DNA from: Candidatus Thalassarchaeaceae archaeon | Lineage (GTDB): Archaea; Thermoplasmatota; Poseidoniia; Poseidoniales; Thalassarchaeaceae | Reading direction: 5' to 3' | DNA length: 54,055 bases | Assembly: GCA_030747675.1 (NCBI GenBank) | Contig: JASLKH010000014.1 | Coordinates: forward strand, 1-54,055 | Shown here: positions 18,622 through 25,460 of the stretch, one piece after another | Layout of the letters: each line of letters starts with the position of its first letter | Numbering within the stretch: the first letter of the stretch is position 1 | Translations under genes and position numbers: made by a program | Notes under the pieces: model-generated | The model's database searches: none | The model's input: the letters and a program-made list of their open reading frames with translations, nothing else | What the model was told of the DNA's origin: nothing

Positions 18622-19593
18622 ATGACTGAGCTCGATGAAGATATAGACGTAAACGAAGAAATTATGGAAGAATCAGAAACTAAGAATGAAGTTGTGGTAG
18701 AAGATTTCAATATGGATGATTCACCAAAATCTGACGGATTCATTGCATTTGTACGTCATGAAGACAAAGTTCTCCTATTACAAAGAGCCGATTCAGTGGC
18801 TGACTTTGCAGGGGCTTGGGATGGTATTTATGGCGTCGGAGATTCAAGAGACATCAATGTCGTTTTGACTAGAATTGAACAAGCGACTGGTATTCCTGCA
18901 TCCTCTCTAACCCATGTTCGTAGTGGTGCGCCACGTGGTGTAGAAATGGGGAATCGCCTCTTTGATATCCGTCCAATGCTCTTCCTTTCTGAATCAACTG
19001 AAGTTGAACCAAAGACATTGTACAAGAGTGCAGATTGGGTCGACCCGGGTTCTATACAAGACAAATCATACAGTGTATCTCAACTTGGACAATTGTATGG
19101 AGATGTTTCCGCTTACCTCTACATTGTAAAGACGACTATTGGCCAGGAAGAAAAGGTAGCAAGAGAAATGCAAGCACGCCTTTCTGGAACTGGTTCTCTC
19201 CAAGATATTCGTGACGAAATCTATGGTGTATTACATCCATCAGTCATGCGAGGGTACATCTTTGTTGAAGCAAGTGCTTTCCACCACGTTGAGAAATTGA
19301 TTGGGCGTGCCGGAGATCGAACGACACCATTGAAGAATTGTAGTCGTGTATTGCCTGGAACTGCGCCACTTGGTGATGTCACACCTTACCTTGAACCCAA
19401 GGCAGCAACAGCTGGTATCGAAGAAGGAGACATCGTCGAAATACGTGTTGGTGCTTTCAAAGGTGAACGAGCCCGTGTCACAAACATCGCTGAGACCAAG
19501 GAAGAAGTCACTGTTGAGCTGTTTGAAGCCGCGGTACCAATCCCGATTACAGTGAGAGCAGATCAAGTGCGCGTCACACAACGCGTGGACTAA
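18622..19593 (+). CDS. spt5: Transcription elongation factor Spt5/NusG with N-terminal Nudix-like domain
   Basis: A 323-residue protein, about twice the length of ordinary archaeal Spt5. The C-terminal half is standard: an NGN domain from about residue 163 (SAYLYIVKTTIGQEEKVA) with the conserved PSVMRGYIFVEA segment, then a KOW domain (EGDIVEIRVGAFKGERARV). NGN binds the RNA polymerase clamp for processivity and KOW contacts ribosome or other partners. The first 38 residues are acidic. Residues about 38-135 resemble a Nudix hydrolase: KVLLLQRADSVADFAGAWDG, then GVGDSRDINVVLTRIEQATG where the Nudix box should be, then SADWVDPGSI. The catalytic REUXEE is replaced by TRIEQA, so hydrolase activity is unlikely. 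ATG 18622 has an AGGAG sequence 8-9 bases upstream and follows the secE stop by 13 bases. Confidence 0.9.
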   Translation: MTELDEDIDVNEEIMEESETKNEVVVEDFNMDDSPKSDGFIAFVRHEDKVLLLQRADSVADFAGAWDGIYGVGDSRDINVVLTRIEQATGIPASSLTHVRSGAPRGVEMGNRLFDIRPMLFLSESTEVEPKTLYKSADWVDPGSIQDKSYSVSQLGQLYGDVSAYLYIVKTTIGQEEKVAREMQARLSGTGSLQDIRDEIYGVLHPSVMRGYIFVEASAFHHVEKLIGRAGDRTTPLKNCSRVLPGTAPLGDVTPYLEPKAATAGIEEGDIVEIRVGAFKGERARVTNIAETKEEVTVELFEAAVPIPITVRADQVRVTQRVD

Positions 19594-19617
19594 CTGAATT
19601 GAGGCCTCACGCGCGAG

Positions 19618-19658
19618 TTATATACAGGGAGCAAGTCGGCGAGGCGCTTGAATAGGAG
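19618..19658 (+). promoter_or_regulatory. Promoter and ribosome binding site of rpl11
   Basis: TTATATA at 19618-19624 is a good archaeal box A, 43 bases before the rpl11 ATG. It predicts a start site near 19648 and a leader of about 20 bases. GGAG at 19655-19658 is a Shine-Dalgarno sequence 8 bases before ATG 19667. Together they show that the short L11 frame has its own intact expression signals. Confidence 0.6.
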
Positions 19659-19666
19659 ATGAGACC

Positions 19667-19945
19667 ATGTCTGCACGCAATGAAACCCCTCACACAGTAC
19701 TGAAAACACTCGGTCAAGAGAAGTGTAATGGGTCATGGGATGCATCGACAGAAAACCTCTCAATTCAGCAAGTCATTGAGGTTTCTGAAACCAAAAAGGA
19801 CAAACTCACAGGTAAAGATCAGAAGGCGCGTGCCTTGGAAGTAATGGGAACATGTGTCTCAATGCGCGTTAATGTAGAAGGCATGCGCCCGAAGGAAGCT
19901 ATTGCAGCAGTAAAGAACGGAGACTTTGATTCACAATTCAATTAA
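19667..19945 (+). CDS. rpl11: Ribosomal protein L11, C-terminal domain only
   Basis: A 92-residue protein matching only the rRNA-binding C-terminal half of uL11. TPHTVLKTLG corresponds to the PPxSALLxKELG start of that domain, LSIQQVIEVSETK to the ITMxQVxEIAK helix and EVMGTCVSMRVNVEGMRP to the archaeal GTCxSMGxxVxGxxP end. The N-terminal domain (about 70 residues with the PPG hinge region) is absent, and only 73 bases separate the start from spt5, so it is not nearby in another frame. The full protein in archaea is about 160 residues. The start has its own GGAG and box A, so this is not an unexpressed remnant. rpl1, rpl10 and rpl12 follow in the usual order. Confidence 0.88.
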   Translation: MSARNETPHTVLKTLGQEKCNGSWDASTENLSIQQVIEVSETKKDKLTGKDQKARALEVMGTCVSMRVNVEGMRPKEAIAAVKNGDFDSQFN

Positions 19946-19955
19946 GAAAAAAAAC
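19939..19955 (+). repeat. 17-mer shared by the secE and rpl1 leaders (copy 2)
   Basis: This is identical to the copy at 18243-18259. Here it includes the rpl11 stop codon TAA and opens the rpl1 leader. Confidence 0.5.
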
Positions 19956-19962
19956 ACGGATT

Positions 19963-19991
19963 GCGGGAGAGGGGTAACCCTCGTAGACCGC
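19963..19991 (+). promoter_or_regulatory. Candidate L1 autoregulatory hairpin in the rpl1 leader
   Basis: The outer stem GCGG (19963-19966) pairs with CCGC (19988-19991). The inner stem GAGGG (19969-19973) pairs with CCCTC (19978-19982) around a GTAA loop. The stems are separated by an asymmetric internal loop of GA on one side and GTAGA on the other. Ribosomal protein L1 is known to bind a two-helix, asymmetric-loop motif in 23S rRNA and in its own mRNA in methanogens. The hairpin ends just before the GGTGA ribosome binding site at 19995-19999, which is where such an operator would act. The assignment is inferred from structure and place. Confidence 0.5.
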
Positions 19992-20004
19992 GGGGGTGAA
20001 AAAA

Positions 20005-20649
20005 ATGGAAAAAAATATCAGAAAAGCAATCGAGCAAGCACTTGAAGAGGCTCCGGCTCGAAAATTTGTTGAATCGGTGGAATTCGCATTCACCATTAGA
20101 GACGTCGACCTAAAGAACCCGTCAAATCGGATTCAAGAAGAAATACGCCTACCGGCTGGTCGTGGGCGAGAACCAAGTATCGCTATGTTCGCAGATGGAG
20201 AAATGGCTGCAAAAGCAAAAGATGCAGGTATTGTAGTCATCGATCCTTCACAAATTGAAGAACTCGGAGGTACCCGTCAAAAGGCCCGTAAACTCGCAAG
20301 AAAGCACGACTTTTTCCTAGCAGAAATCCCTCACATGGGCCCAATTGGTCGGTTCCTCGGTGTAGTTCTTGGTCCTCGAGGTAAAATGCCTCGTCCAGTT
20401 CCACCTGTCGCTGATCCAGCTGCTATTGCAGCAGGTTTGAAGAATGTCGCAATTGTTCGCAGTCGGGACAAAATTACATTTCACACTGTTGTCGGTACAC
20501 GAGATCAAGGAATTGATGCTCTAACAGAGAATGGTATAGAAGTCTGGAAGCGAGTCACAAGTAAGTTAGAACGCGGCAATGGTAACATTCGTTCATTCTA
20601 CGTCAAGACATCTATGGGGCCATCTGTCAAAGCTGAGGTGACACTATGA
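20005..20649 (+). CDS. rpl1: Ribosomal protein L1
   Basis: A 214-residue uL1 protein forming the mobile L1 stalk at the ribosomal exit site. Diagnostic sequences are FADGEMAAKAKDAG in the first domain, HMGPIGRFLGVVLGPRGKMP in the middle, and a C-terminal SFYVKTSMGPSVKAEV return to domain I. GTG 19996 is in frame, but ATG 20005 has GGTGA five bases upstream and is preferred. The stop overlaps the rpl10 start (ATGA), indicating coupled translation. L1 probably represses this operon through the leader hairpin. Confidence 0.96.
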   Translation: MEKNIRKAIEQALEEAPARKFVESVEFAFTIRDVDLKNPSNRIQEEIRLPAGRGREPSIAMFADGEMAAKAKDAGIVVIDPSQIEELGGTRQKARKLARKHDFFLAEIPHMGPIGRFLGVVLGPRGKMPRPVPPVADPAAIAAGLKNVAIVRSRDKITFHTVVGTRDQGIDALTENGIEVWKRVTSKLERGNGNIRSFYVKTSMGPSVKAEVTL

Positions 20650-21656
20650 TACCAAAGGTTGCACCTTGGAAGAAAGATCGCGTTGGTGTACTAACTGACT
20701 TGCTAAAGCAAGAAGGTGTAGTCGGTATTATCGATGTTGAAGGAGTACCTGCAACTGCAATGATTGGTATGCGAAATACACTTCGTAAACAAATGACTCT
20801 AACAATGGCAAAGAAAACACTTGTGCGTCGCGCATGGAAGAAAGCCGGACTAGGCGAGGAAGGACTTGATGAACTCCTTGATGGTGTTAGACTACCCATG
20901 CTTGTTCATTCAGATTCAATGAATGCTTTCCAACTCTATGCTGAATTAGATAAAACTCGTACTGGTCGAGCTGCTAAGGGTGGAGACATTGCTCCTAATG
21001 ACATTATTATTGAGGAAGGGCCCACTACTTTCCCACCAGGCCCAATTGTTGGTGAATTCAACTCTGTAGGTATCCCTGCGAAAATTGACAAAGGCAAGGT
21101 TGCAATTGTCAAGACTGTTACTGCAGTCGAGAAAGGAGAAGAAATCAGTGCGGATTTAGGATTAATGCTTTCTAAATTAGATATCAATCCAATCGAAATC
21201 GGTTTGATTCTTTCTGGTGCCATTGAAGGTGGCATTTTGATGCCTGCTGATGACCTTAACCTCGATCTGGATGGCTTCACGGCCTCGGTCAAGACGGCCA
21301 CAAGTGGCGCGTTCAACGTCGCTTGCAACATTGGATGGTTCACAAACGAGACTGTCACAGCCCTGCTCTCAAAGGCAGTTGGAGAGGCTCTTTCAGTGGC
21401 TGTCGAAGCTGGCATTCCAAACAGCGAAACAATGCCCATACTAATCAGTCGGGCTCATTCGCACATGTTGTCTGTCGCAGGACAAATGGATTCCTCTGCA
21501 TTGGGTGAAGACTTAGCCAATGCACTAGGCTCTGCAGCAACTGCTGCAGTAGCTGCCCCTACTTCCAATGAGGCACCGGCTGAAGAAGCCGTTGCTGAAG
21601 AGGAAGAACCTGAGGAAGAGGCTACCTTCGGTGGCCTAGGGGACATGTTCGGTTAA
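20646..21656 (+). CDS. rpl10: Ribosomal protein L10 (P0), stalk base
   Basis: A 336-residue uL10/P0. The N-terminal rRNA-binding domain (APWKKDRVGVLTDLLKQEGV) is followed by the archaeal insertion and helical spine that holds P1 dimers. An Ala-rich hinge then leads to the acidic EEATFGGLGDMFG tail that contacts elongation factors. The ATG overlaps the rpl1 stop. The segment from about 21250 to 21430 is richer in C- and G-ending codons than the rest of the gene. The partner L11 lacks its N-terminal domain, so P0 contacts at the stalk base may differ from usual. Confidence 0.96.
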   Translation: MIPKVAPWKKDRVGVLTDLLKQEGVVGIIDVEGVPATAMIGMRNTLRKQMTLTMAKKTLVRRAWKKAGLGEEGLDELLDGVRLPMLVHSDSMNAFQLYAELDKTRTGRAAKGGDIAPNDIIIEEGPTTFPPGPIVGEFNSVGIPAKIDKGKVAIVKTVTAVEKGEEISADLGLMLSKLDINPIEIGLILSGAIEGGILMPADDLNLDLDGFTASVKTATSGAFNVACNIGWFTNETVTALLSKAVGEALSVAVEAGIPNSETMPILISRAHSHMLSVAGQMDSSALGEDLANALGSAATAAVAAPTSNEAPAEEAVAEEEEPEEEATFGGLGDMFG

Positions 21657-21692
21657 ATCGAACTAAAATAAAATAAAAAAAGGTGAAAAAAA

Positions 21693-22004
21693 ATGGAATA
21701 CGTATATGCTGCTATGATGCTGCATTCTGCAGAGAAAGAAATTGATGAGAAGGCTGTTGGCGCCGTACTGAAGGCTGCTGGCGTAAAGGCTGATGATGCA
21801 CGTGTGAAAGCACTAGTCGCTAGTCTAGCCTCCGTAGACATTGGAGAAGCTATGAGCCAGGCTATTGCGGCACCCGCTGCAGCAGCGCCTGCTGCCGCAG
21901 CTTCCGCTGGTGGTTCAGATGCTCCAGCCGCTGAAGAAGCAGCAGCTGAAGAAGCAGAAGATGAACCTGCAGCTTTCGAAGGTCTCGGCTCTCTCTTTGG
22001 CTGA
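21693..22004 (+). CDS. rpl12: Ribosomal protein L12 (P1), acidic stalk protein
   Basis: A 103-residue archaeal P1. The N-terminal helical dimerisation domain ([18 protein letters not shown]) is followed by an Ala/Pro hinge, a Glu-rich segment and the FEGLGSLFG tail that recruits translation GTPases. The tail matches that of P0. An AGGTGA ribosome binding site sits 8 bases before the ATG in a very A-rich leader. The candidate ncRNA starts 43 bases after the stop, and no T-tract ends the operon before it. Confidence 0.96.
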   Translation: MEYVYAAMMLHSAEKEIDEKAVGAVLKAAGVKADDARVKALVASLASVDIGEAMSQAIAAPAAAAPAAAASAGGSDAPAAEEAAAEEAEDEPAAFEGLGSLFG

Positions 22005-22047
22005 AACTCTTGCAGAAGCATAATCTAAACACACAAGATTACACTAC

Positions 22048-22179
22048 CCACGTGATGGGGCGCTCCCGAGCGTTTGTTGGCCGTCTGATCGATAGATTGG
22101 ACAGTTGCCGGGGCGGCCATTCACCCGCGCCTCGTCCGGCATAACCCGGTACTGTGCCCCATCTACGTGGATTTTTTTT
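22048..22179 (+). ncRNA. Candidate structured RNA, four-way junction ending in T8
   Basis: The ends 22048-22061 and 22156-22170 form a 14-pair stem with one bulged base. Inside lie three nested elements: hairpin CGCT/AGCG (22061-22072), hairpin CTGATC/GATTGG capped by GATA (22085-22100) and a long arm. In the arm ACAGT (22101-22105) pairs with ACTGT (22151-22155), TGCCGG (22106-22111) with CCGGCA (22136-22141) and GGCG (22112-22115) with CGCC (22128-22131). Successive arms abut with no gap, as in coaxially stacked RNAs. T8 at 22172-22179 fits archaeal termination. A weak box A (TAATCTAAA, 22021-22029) is correctly spaced for a start near 22048. The element is clearly more GC-rich than its flanks. 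It does not look like 5S, SRP, RNase P or tRNA. An elaborate rpl12 terminator is an alternative. Confidence 0.6.
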
Positions 22180-22239
22180 ATAGCGAATGATTTCTTGTTC
22201 CTGCGACATCCTCATGACCAAGTGGCATTAGTCAGTTAC

Positions 22240-22755
22240 ATGGCACGGCCACGAAGAGTGACTTTGGAAGTTTCAATCACTCCAACACAAGCGATCCGTG
22301 CCTTCAGAGAACTTGCTGATGAAGCCAATTGGGATTGGGAGCGAGAAGAAGGTAGCCGAATGGTAGATCGGTGGATGATTATCATGCCCCTCACTCGTTC
22401 AACGCGAAGTTTCCGTCTAGCTATTACAACTGGAGAAGGCACTGGAATTATCCTAACAGCATGGGAAGAAGTAAGTGGTTCTAGAGGGGGAGTTTCAAAA
22501 GTCGAATGGATAATTCCAGGGCATTTAACGAGTGGACCATTGCATCAATTAATCGAAGCATGGTCTGCAAAGCACCCAAGATGCCCATGGAGATGGAGCT
22601 TTGGAGAACGTTCGCTTATTGGTTTCTTGTTACCTGTTTGGCGAAGAAGTCGTCGGGATTTTCGTAAATTTGGAATCGATACTCGCAGACGCAGTTGGCC
22701 GTTACAAGCAAATTGGCCACCTAGTGATTGGCCCGATGCAAGAGAAGAGGAATGA
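22240..22755 (+). CDS. Conserved-looking hypothetical protein, basic and Trp-rich
   Basis: A 171-residue protein of no family I recognise. The first 100 residues look like an alpha/beta fold (RRVTLEVSITPTQAIRAFRE, then RWMIIMPLTRSTRSFRLAIT). The C-terminal third is rich in Arg and Trp (FLLPVWRRSRRDFRKFG, RRRSWPLQANWPPSDWPDA), which suggests binding to nucleic acid or membrane. No signal peptide or clear membrane helix is seen. The frame is open upstream to 22105, but that part runs through the ncRNA element. ATG 22240 is therefore the better start. Confidence 0.65.
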   Translation: MARPRRVTLEVSITPTQAIRAFRELADEANWDWEREEGSRMVDRWMIIMPLTRSTRSFRLAITTGEGTGIILTAWEEVSGSRGGVSKVEWIIPGHLTSGPLHQLIEAWSAKHPRCPWRWSFGERSLIGFLLPVWRRSRRDFRKFGIDTRRRSWPLQANWPPSDWPDAREEE

Positions 22756-22815
22756 AAAACTCACAGAAGGCAGGTTCATCAACCATTCACTTACTGAGTG
22801 TCATGAGGGGAGTTC

Positions 22816-23568
22816 ATGGATGCGGACACAATCATCTCGAAATGGTTCTCCACACGTGAACAAAAGATTACTTGGGCCGTGAGTTTGGCTTTCCTTCTAA
22901 TCTTCCCACTATATTTCTCAAACATGGCGGCTTTCCTACCAGGAAATGCTGTTGTCGATGACACTGGTGGCTCAGGAAGTTGGGATGTCAAATTTACAGA
23001 AACTGTTGAGGACGAAGATTCAGAAACAATTGAGGGCATGGAAGATGCAGAAATCTTTGAATTGGAATTTTCCTATGAGGATTTAACATCCAATTTAGCC
23101 TATGTCAAAATTACGGTATCCCACGATGAAAGTAACGAAAGGGGGCCTGATCCTTCTCCTGGCCCAATACCGGATGTCACTCCTTCTTGGCCTGTACAAT
23201 GCGATACTGTCGATGTTGAAATTGATATGAGTGACATCAATGGATATGTGGAAAATGGTAGTACAACTTCTAGTTCATCATCTGATTGCCCCAGTGAACA
23301 GGTTCTTTTCATTTACATGATACAAAATTACACTGGTATGAATTACAATACAAAGGGTTCGAAAAATTCTATTCTCGCTTCATATGATGATGAAGGGTTG
23401 GGCCGAGGAGATTGGTATGGTGAAATCGAATTAACAGTGAATACCGGTGGCCCGAATGGCCCTACTGGCAATCGAGACAATGGAGAAGATGTTACAGTCA
23501 GTTGGGAAATAGTGTCAACTGTAGTTGAAGTAACAAAATCTGTCGAAGACGTCGGTGCCGAAGTTTAA
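22816..23568 (+). CDS. Single-pass envelope protein of unknown function
   Basis: A 250-residue protein with a short cytoplasmic start, one hydrophobic helix near residues 18-40 (ITWAVSLAFLLIFPLYFSNM) and an acidic extracytoplasmic domain rich in Asp, Ser and Thr. Two Cys in the outer domain (PVQCDTV and SSDCPSEQ) could form a disulfide. A GAGGGGAG ribosome binding site precedes ATG 22816. It lies 45 bases ahead of the two stomatin genes and is probably co-transcribed, so it may belong to the same membrane complex. No known family was recognised. Confidence 0.7.
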   Translation: MDADTIISKWFSTREQKITWAVSLAFLLIFPLYFSNMAAFLPGNAVVDDTGGSGSWDVKFTETVEDEDSETIEGMEDAEIFELEFSYEDLTSNLAYVKITVSHDESNERGPDPSPGPIPDVTPSWPVQCDTVDVEIDMSDINGYVENGSTTSSSSSDCPSEQVLFIYMIQNYTGMNYNTKGSKNSILASYDDEGLGRGDWYGEIELTVNTGGPNGPTGNRDNGEDVTVSWEIVSTVVEVTKSVEDVGAEV

Positions 23569-23613
23569 TCCAACGGTACAAACGCTGTTAAACCAGTTCT
23601 TAATGGGGTATTC

Positions 23614-24393
23614 ATGAACGACGGCTTAGCATGGTTTATATTTGCAGGAATTCCCATGTTAATGTGGATTATTGGATCCTCGTTGAAAGTGATAAAACAA
23701 TGGGAGGGTGCTGTTGTTTTCCGCCTTGGTGTATGCAAAGGAGTATTGAAACCTGGACTTCGAACAGTACTTCCATTCGTTGACAAACTTGTCCGCTGGG
23801 ATATTCGAATGCTCATCAATGACGTACCAGGCCAATCCGTTGTGACTAAGGACAATATTTCACTAACAATTGATGCTGTTGTTTTCTATCGTGTGCGAAA
23901 TCCTATGGATGCTGTGAACAAAGTGACCAATGCACGTGAGATGATTGCAATGGCTGCACAAGGAGCACTTCGTGATGTCATTGGCTCACTAGAACTTGAT
24001 TCTGTTCTTCAGCAACGAGAAATGATTGCAGATAAAATTCGTGCAAACCTAGATGAGGCAACTGATCCATGGGGTATCGATGTTAGACACATTGAATTAA
24101 CCGATTTACAATTACCACACGACCTGACACGTGCAATGGCAAAAGAGGCTGAGGCTGATCGTGAAGCAAAGGCGAGAATTATCAAAGCAAGTGCTGAAAG
24201 AGAAGCCGCCGCCAAACTTGCAGAAGCGCAAGAATTGTTCACACGATTCCCTGCTCTAATGGAACTTCGCCGCCTTCAAGTGTTAACTGAAGTTGGGGCG
24301 GAGCATAATGCCACTCGAATCATGATGCTGCCTGATACTCTACTAGAGGCTGGCCCAGGTGTTCTTAGCAAGATGTTAGGGGGTGGAAAGTGA
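23614..24393 (+). CDS. SPFH/Band 7 (stomatin-like) protein 1
   Basis: A 259-residue stomatin. An N-terminal membrane segment (FIFAGIPMLMWIIGSSL) precedes the SPFH domain, with VVFRLGVCKGVLKPGLRTV, DNISLTIDAVVFYRVRNP and GIDVRHIELTDLQLP, all typical. A coiled coil rich in Ala, Glu and Arg follows (EAEADREAKARIIKA). Such proteins oligomerise into cages or microdomains on the membrane and often scaffold proteases of the NfeD/FtsH type. No NfeD gene is in the window. It overlaps the second stomatin gene by one to four bases, so the two are probably made together and could hetero-oligomerise, like HflK and HflC. Confidence 0.92.
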   Translation: MNDGLAWFIFAGIPMLMWIIGSSLKVIKQWEGAVVFRLGVCKGVLKPGLRTVLPFVDKLVRWDIRMLINDVPGQSVVTKDNISLTIDAVVFYRVRNPMDAVNKVTNAREMIAMAAQGALRDVIGSLELDSVLQQREMIADKIRANLDEATDPWGIDVRHIELTDLQLPHDLTRAMAKEAEADREAKARIIKASAEREAAAKLAEAQELFTRFPALMELRRLQVLTEVGAEHNATRIMMLPDTLLEAGPGVLSKMLGGGK

Positions 24394-25460
24394 TGGAAGA
24401 TTTCGAATTCATATGTGGCCTTTGCTGTAGTTTAGGCATTGGTTTGGCTCTTATGGGATTCCTCATCAGTGGCGGGAATTCAATGTTCATCGTTCCAGGT
24501 TCACCGCCAGGAACCCATCCACCAAGAGGTGCATGGCCTCGACGTGCCATGGGTGTACCTTGGACTGTGTTTGACCAATATGAAAGAGGTGTCCGATTCC
24601 GGTTTGGAAAGGCTGTACAAAAAGAAGTAGGAGTAGGAGTTCGATTCAGAATACCAATCATGGAAGAATTGATTTCAGTTGATATTCGAGATCGACCTGA
24701 AAATATTCCAAACCAAGTTTGTATCAGTAGAGACAATGTATCCATCAAAGTGGATGGTGTTGTGTATTGGAAAGTATTCCAACCATTGAATGCTGTTTTG
24801 TCCGTTGCGGATCCTAGCGCTATCATTCGTAATGCAACTATGGCGAACCTACGAGTTGTTATTGGAGAGTTTACACTTGATGAACTTCTTCAAAAGCGTG
24901 AATTGATTGCTAATAGACTCGAAGAATTACTTGATGGGTTCAGTCGTCCGATTGGTATAGACATCTCACGTGTAGATATCACTGATGTCGTTATCCCACA
25001 CGATATGCAACGTGCAATGGCTCGAGAAGCAGAAGCGCAACGAGAACGCCGTGCTCGCTTAATTAGAGCGCAAGGTGAAGTTGAGGCTGTTAAGAATCTT
25101 GGACACGCAGCACACACACTTGCTAAGAATCCAGAATTGCTTGAACTCAGACGTCTACAGACTGTTGGTGAATTAGGCATGGAGCAGAGTACATTGATTA
25201 CACTTGTACTACCTTATGATTATGGACACCTCGGTGGTGGCCGTGCAAATTCCGAAAAGAGATTCTCAGACGAAGATAACCAAGCATTCTTGGATTCCCT
25301 AGGGATTGCTTTAGATGAGGTTGAAGTTGTTGTTCTGGAAGAAAGTGATGTCAACCAAGCGGCAACAGCGGTGGAAGAAATGGCACCTAGTGGATTACCT
25401 GATATGACTGGAATGATGTCTCCAGCACCACCAGAGGATACTTCACAAAGCCAAGATTAG
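24393..25460 (+). CDS. SPFH/Band 7 (stomatin-like) protein 2
   Basis: A 355-residue paralogue of the preceding stomatin. The membrane segment is near the start (CSLGIGLALMGFLISGG). A Pro/Arg-rich insert (GSPPGTHPPRGAWPRRA) separates it from the SPFH core (YERGVRFRFGKAVQKEV, DNVSIKVDGVVYWKVFQP, GIDISRVDITDVVIP) and the EAEAQRERRARLIRAQGE coiled coil. It then has an extra acidic tail of about 90 residues ending in Pro/Ser-rich sequence, absent from protein 1. A GTG at 24390 in the same frame is an alternative start. The last four bases overlap the end of the convergent GTPase gene. Confidence 0.91.
   Translation: MEDFEFICGLCCSLGIGLALMGFLISGGNSMFIVPGSPPGTHPPRGAWPRRAMGVPWTVFDQYERGVRFRFGKAVQKEVGVGVRFRIPIMEELISVDIRDRPENIPNQVCISRDNVSIKVDGVVYWKVFQPLNAVLSVADPSAIIRNATMANLRVVIGEFTLDELLQKRELIANRLEELLDGFSRPIGIDISRVDITDVVIPHDMQRAMAREAEAQRERRARLIRAQGEVEAVKNLGHAAHTLAKNPELLELRRLQTVGELGMEQSTLITLVLPYDYGHLGGGRANSEKRFSDEDNQAFLDSLGIALDEVEVVVLEESDVNQAATAVEEMAPSGLPDMTGMMSPAPPEDTSQSQD

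Noticed and set aside
18622..19100. Active Nudix hydrolase
   Set aside because: The metal-binding Glu residues of the REUXEE box are replaced, so only the fold can be claimed.
20936..21439. Minus-strand open frame of 167 codons
   Set aside because: Antisense to the well-supported rpl10 gene, with no start signal.
22048..22179. 5S rRNA, tRNA or SRP RNA at this place
   Set aside because: None of the diagnostic sequences (5S loop with CCCATxCCGAAC, tRNA T-loop, SRP GNAR loop) is present, and the branching order does not fit.
22105..22239. Upstream extension of the hypothetical gene starting at 22240
   Set aside because: It runs through the structured RNA element and codes for a composition unlike the rest of the protein.
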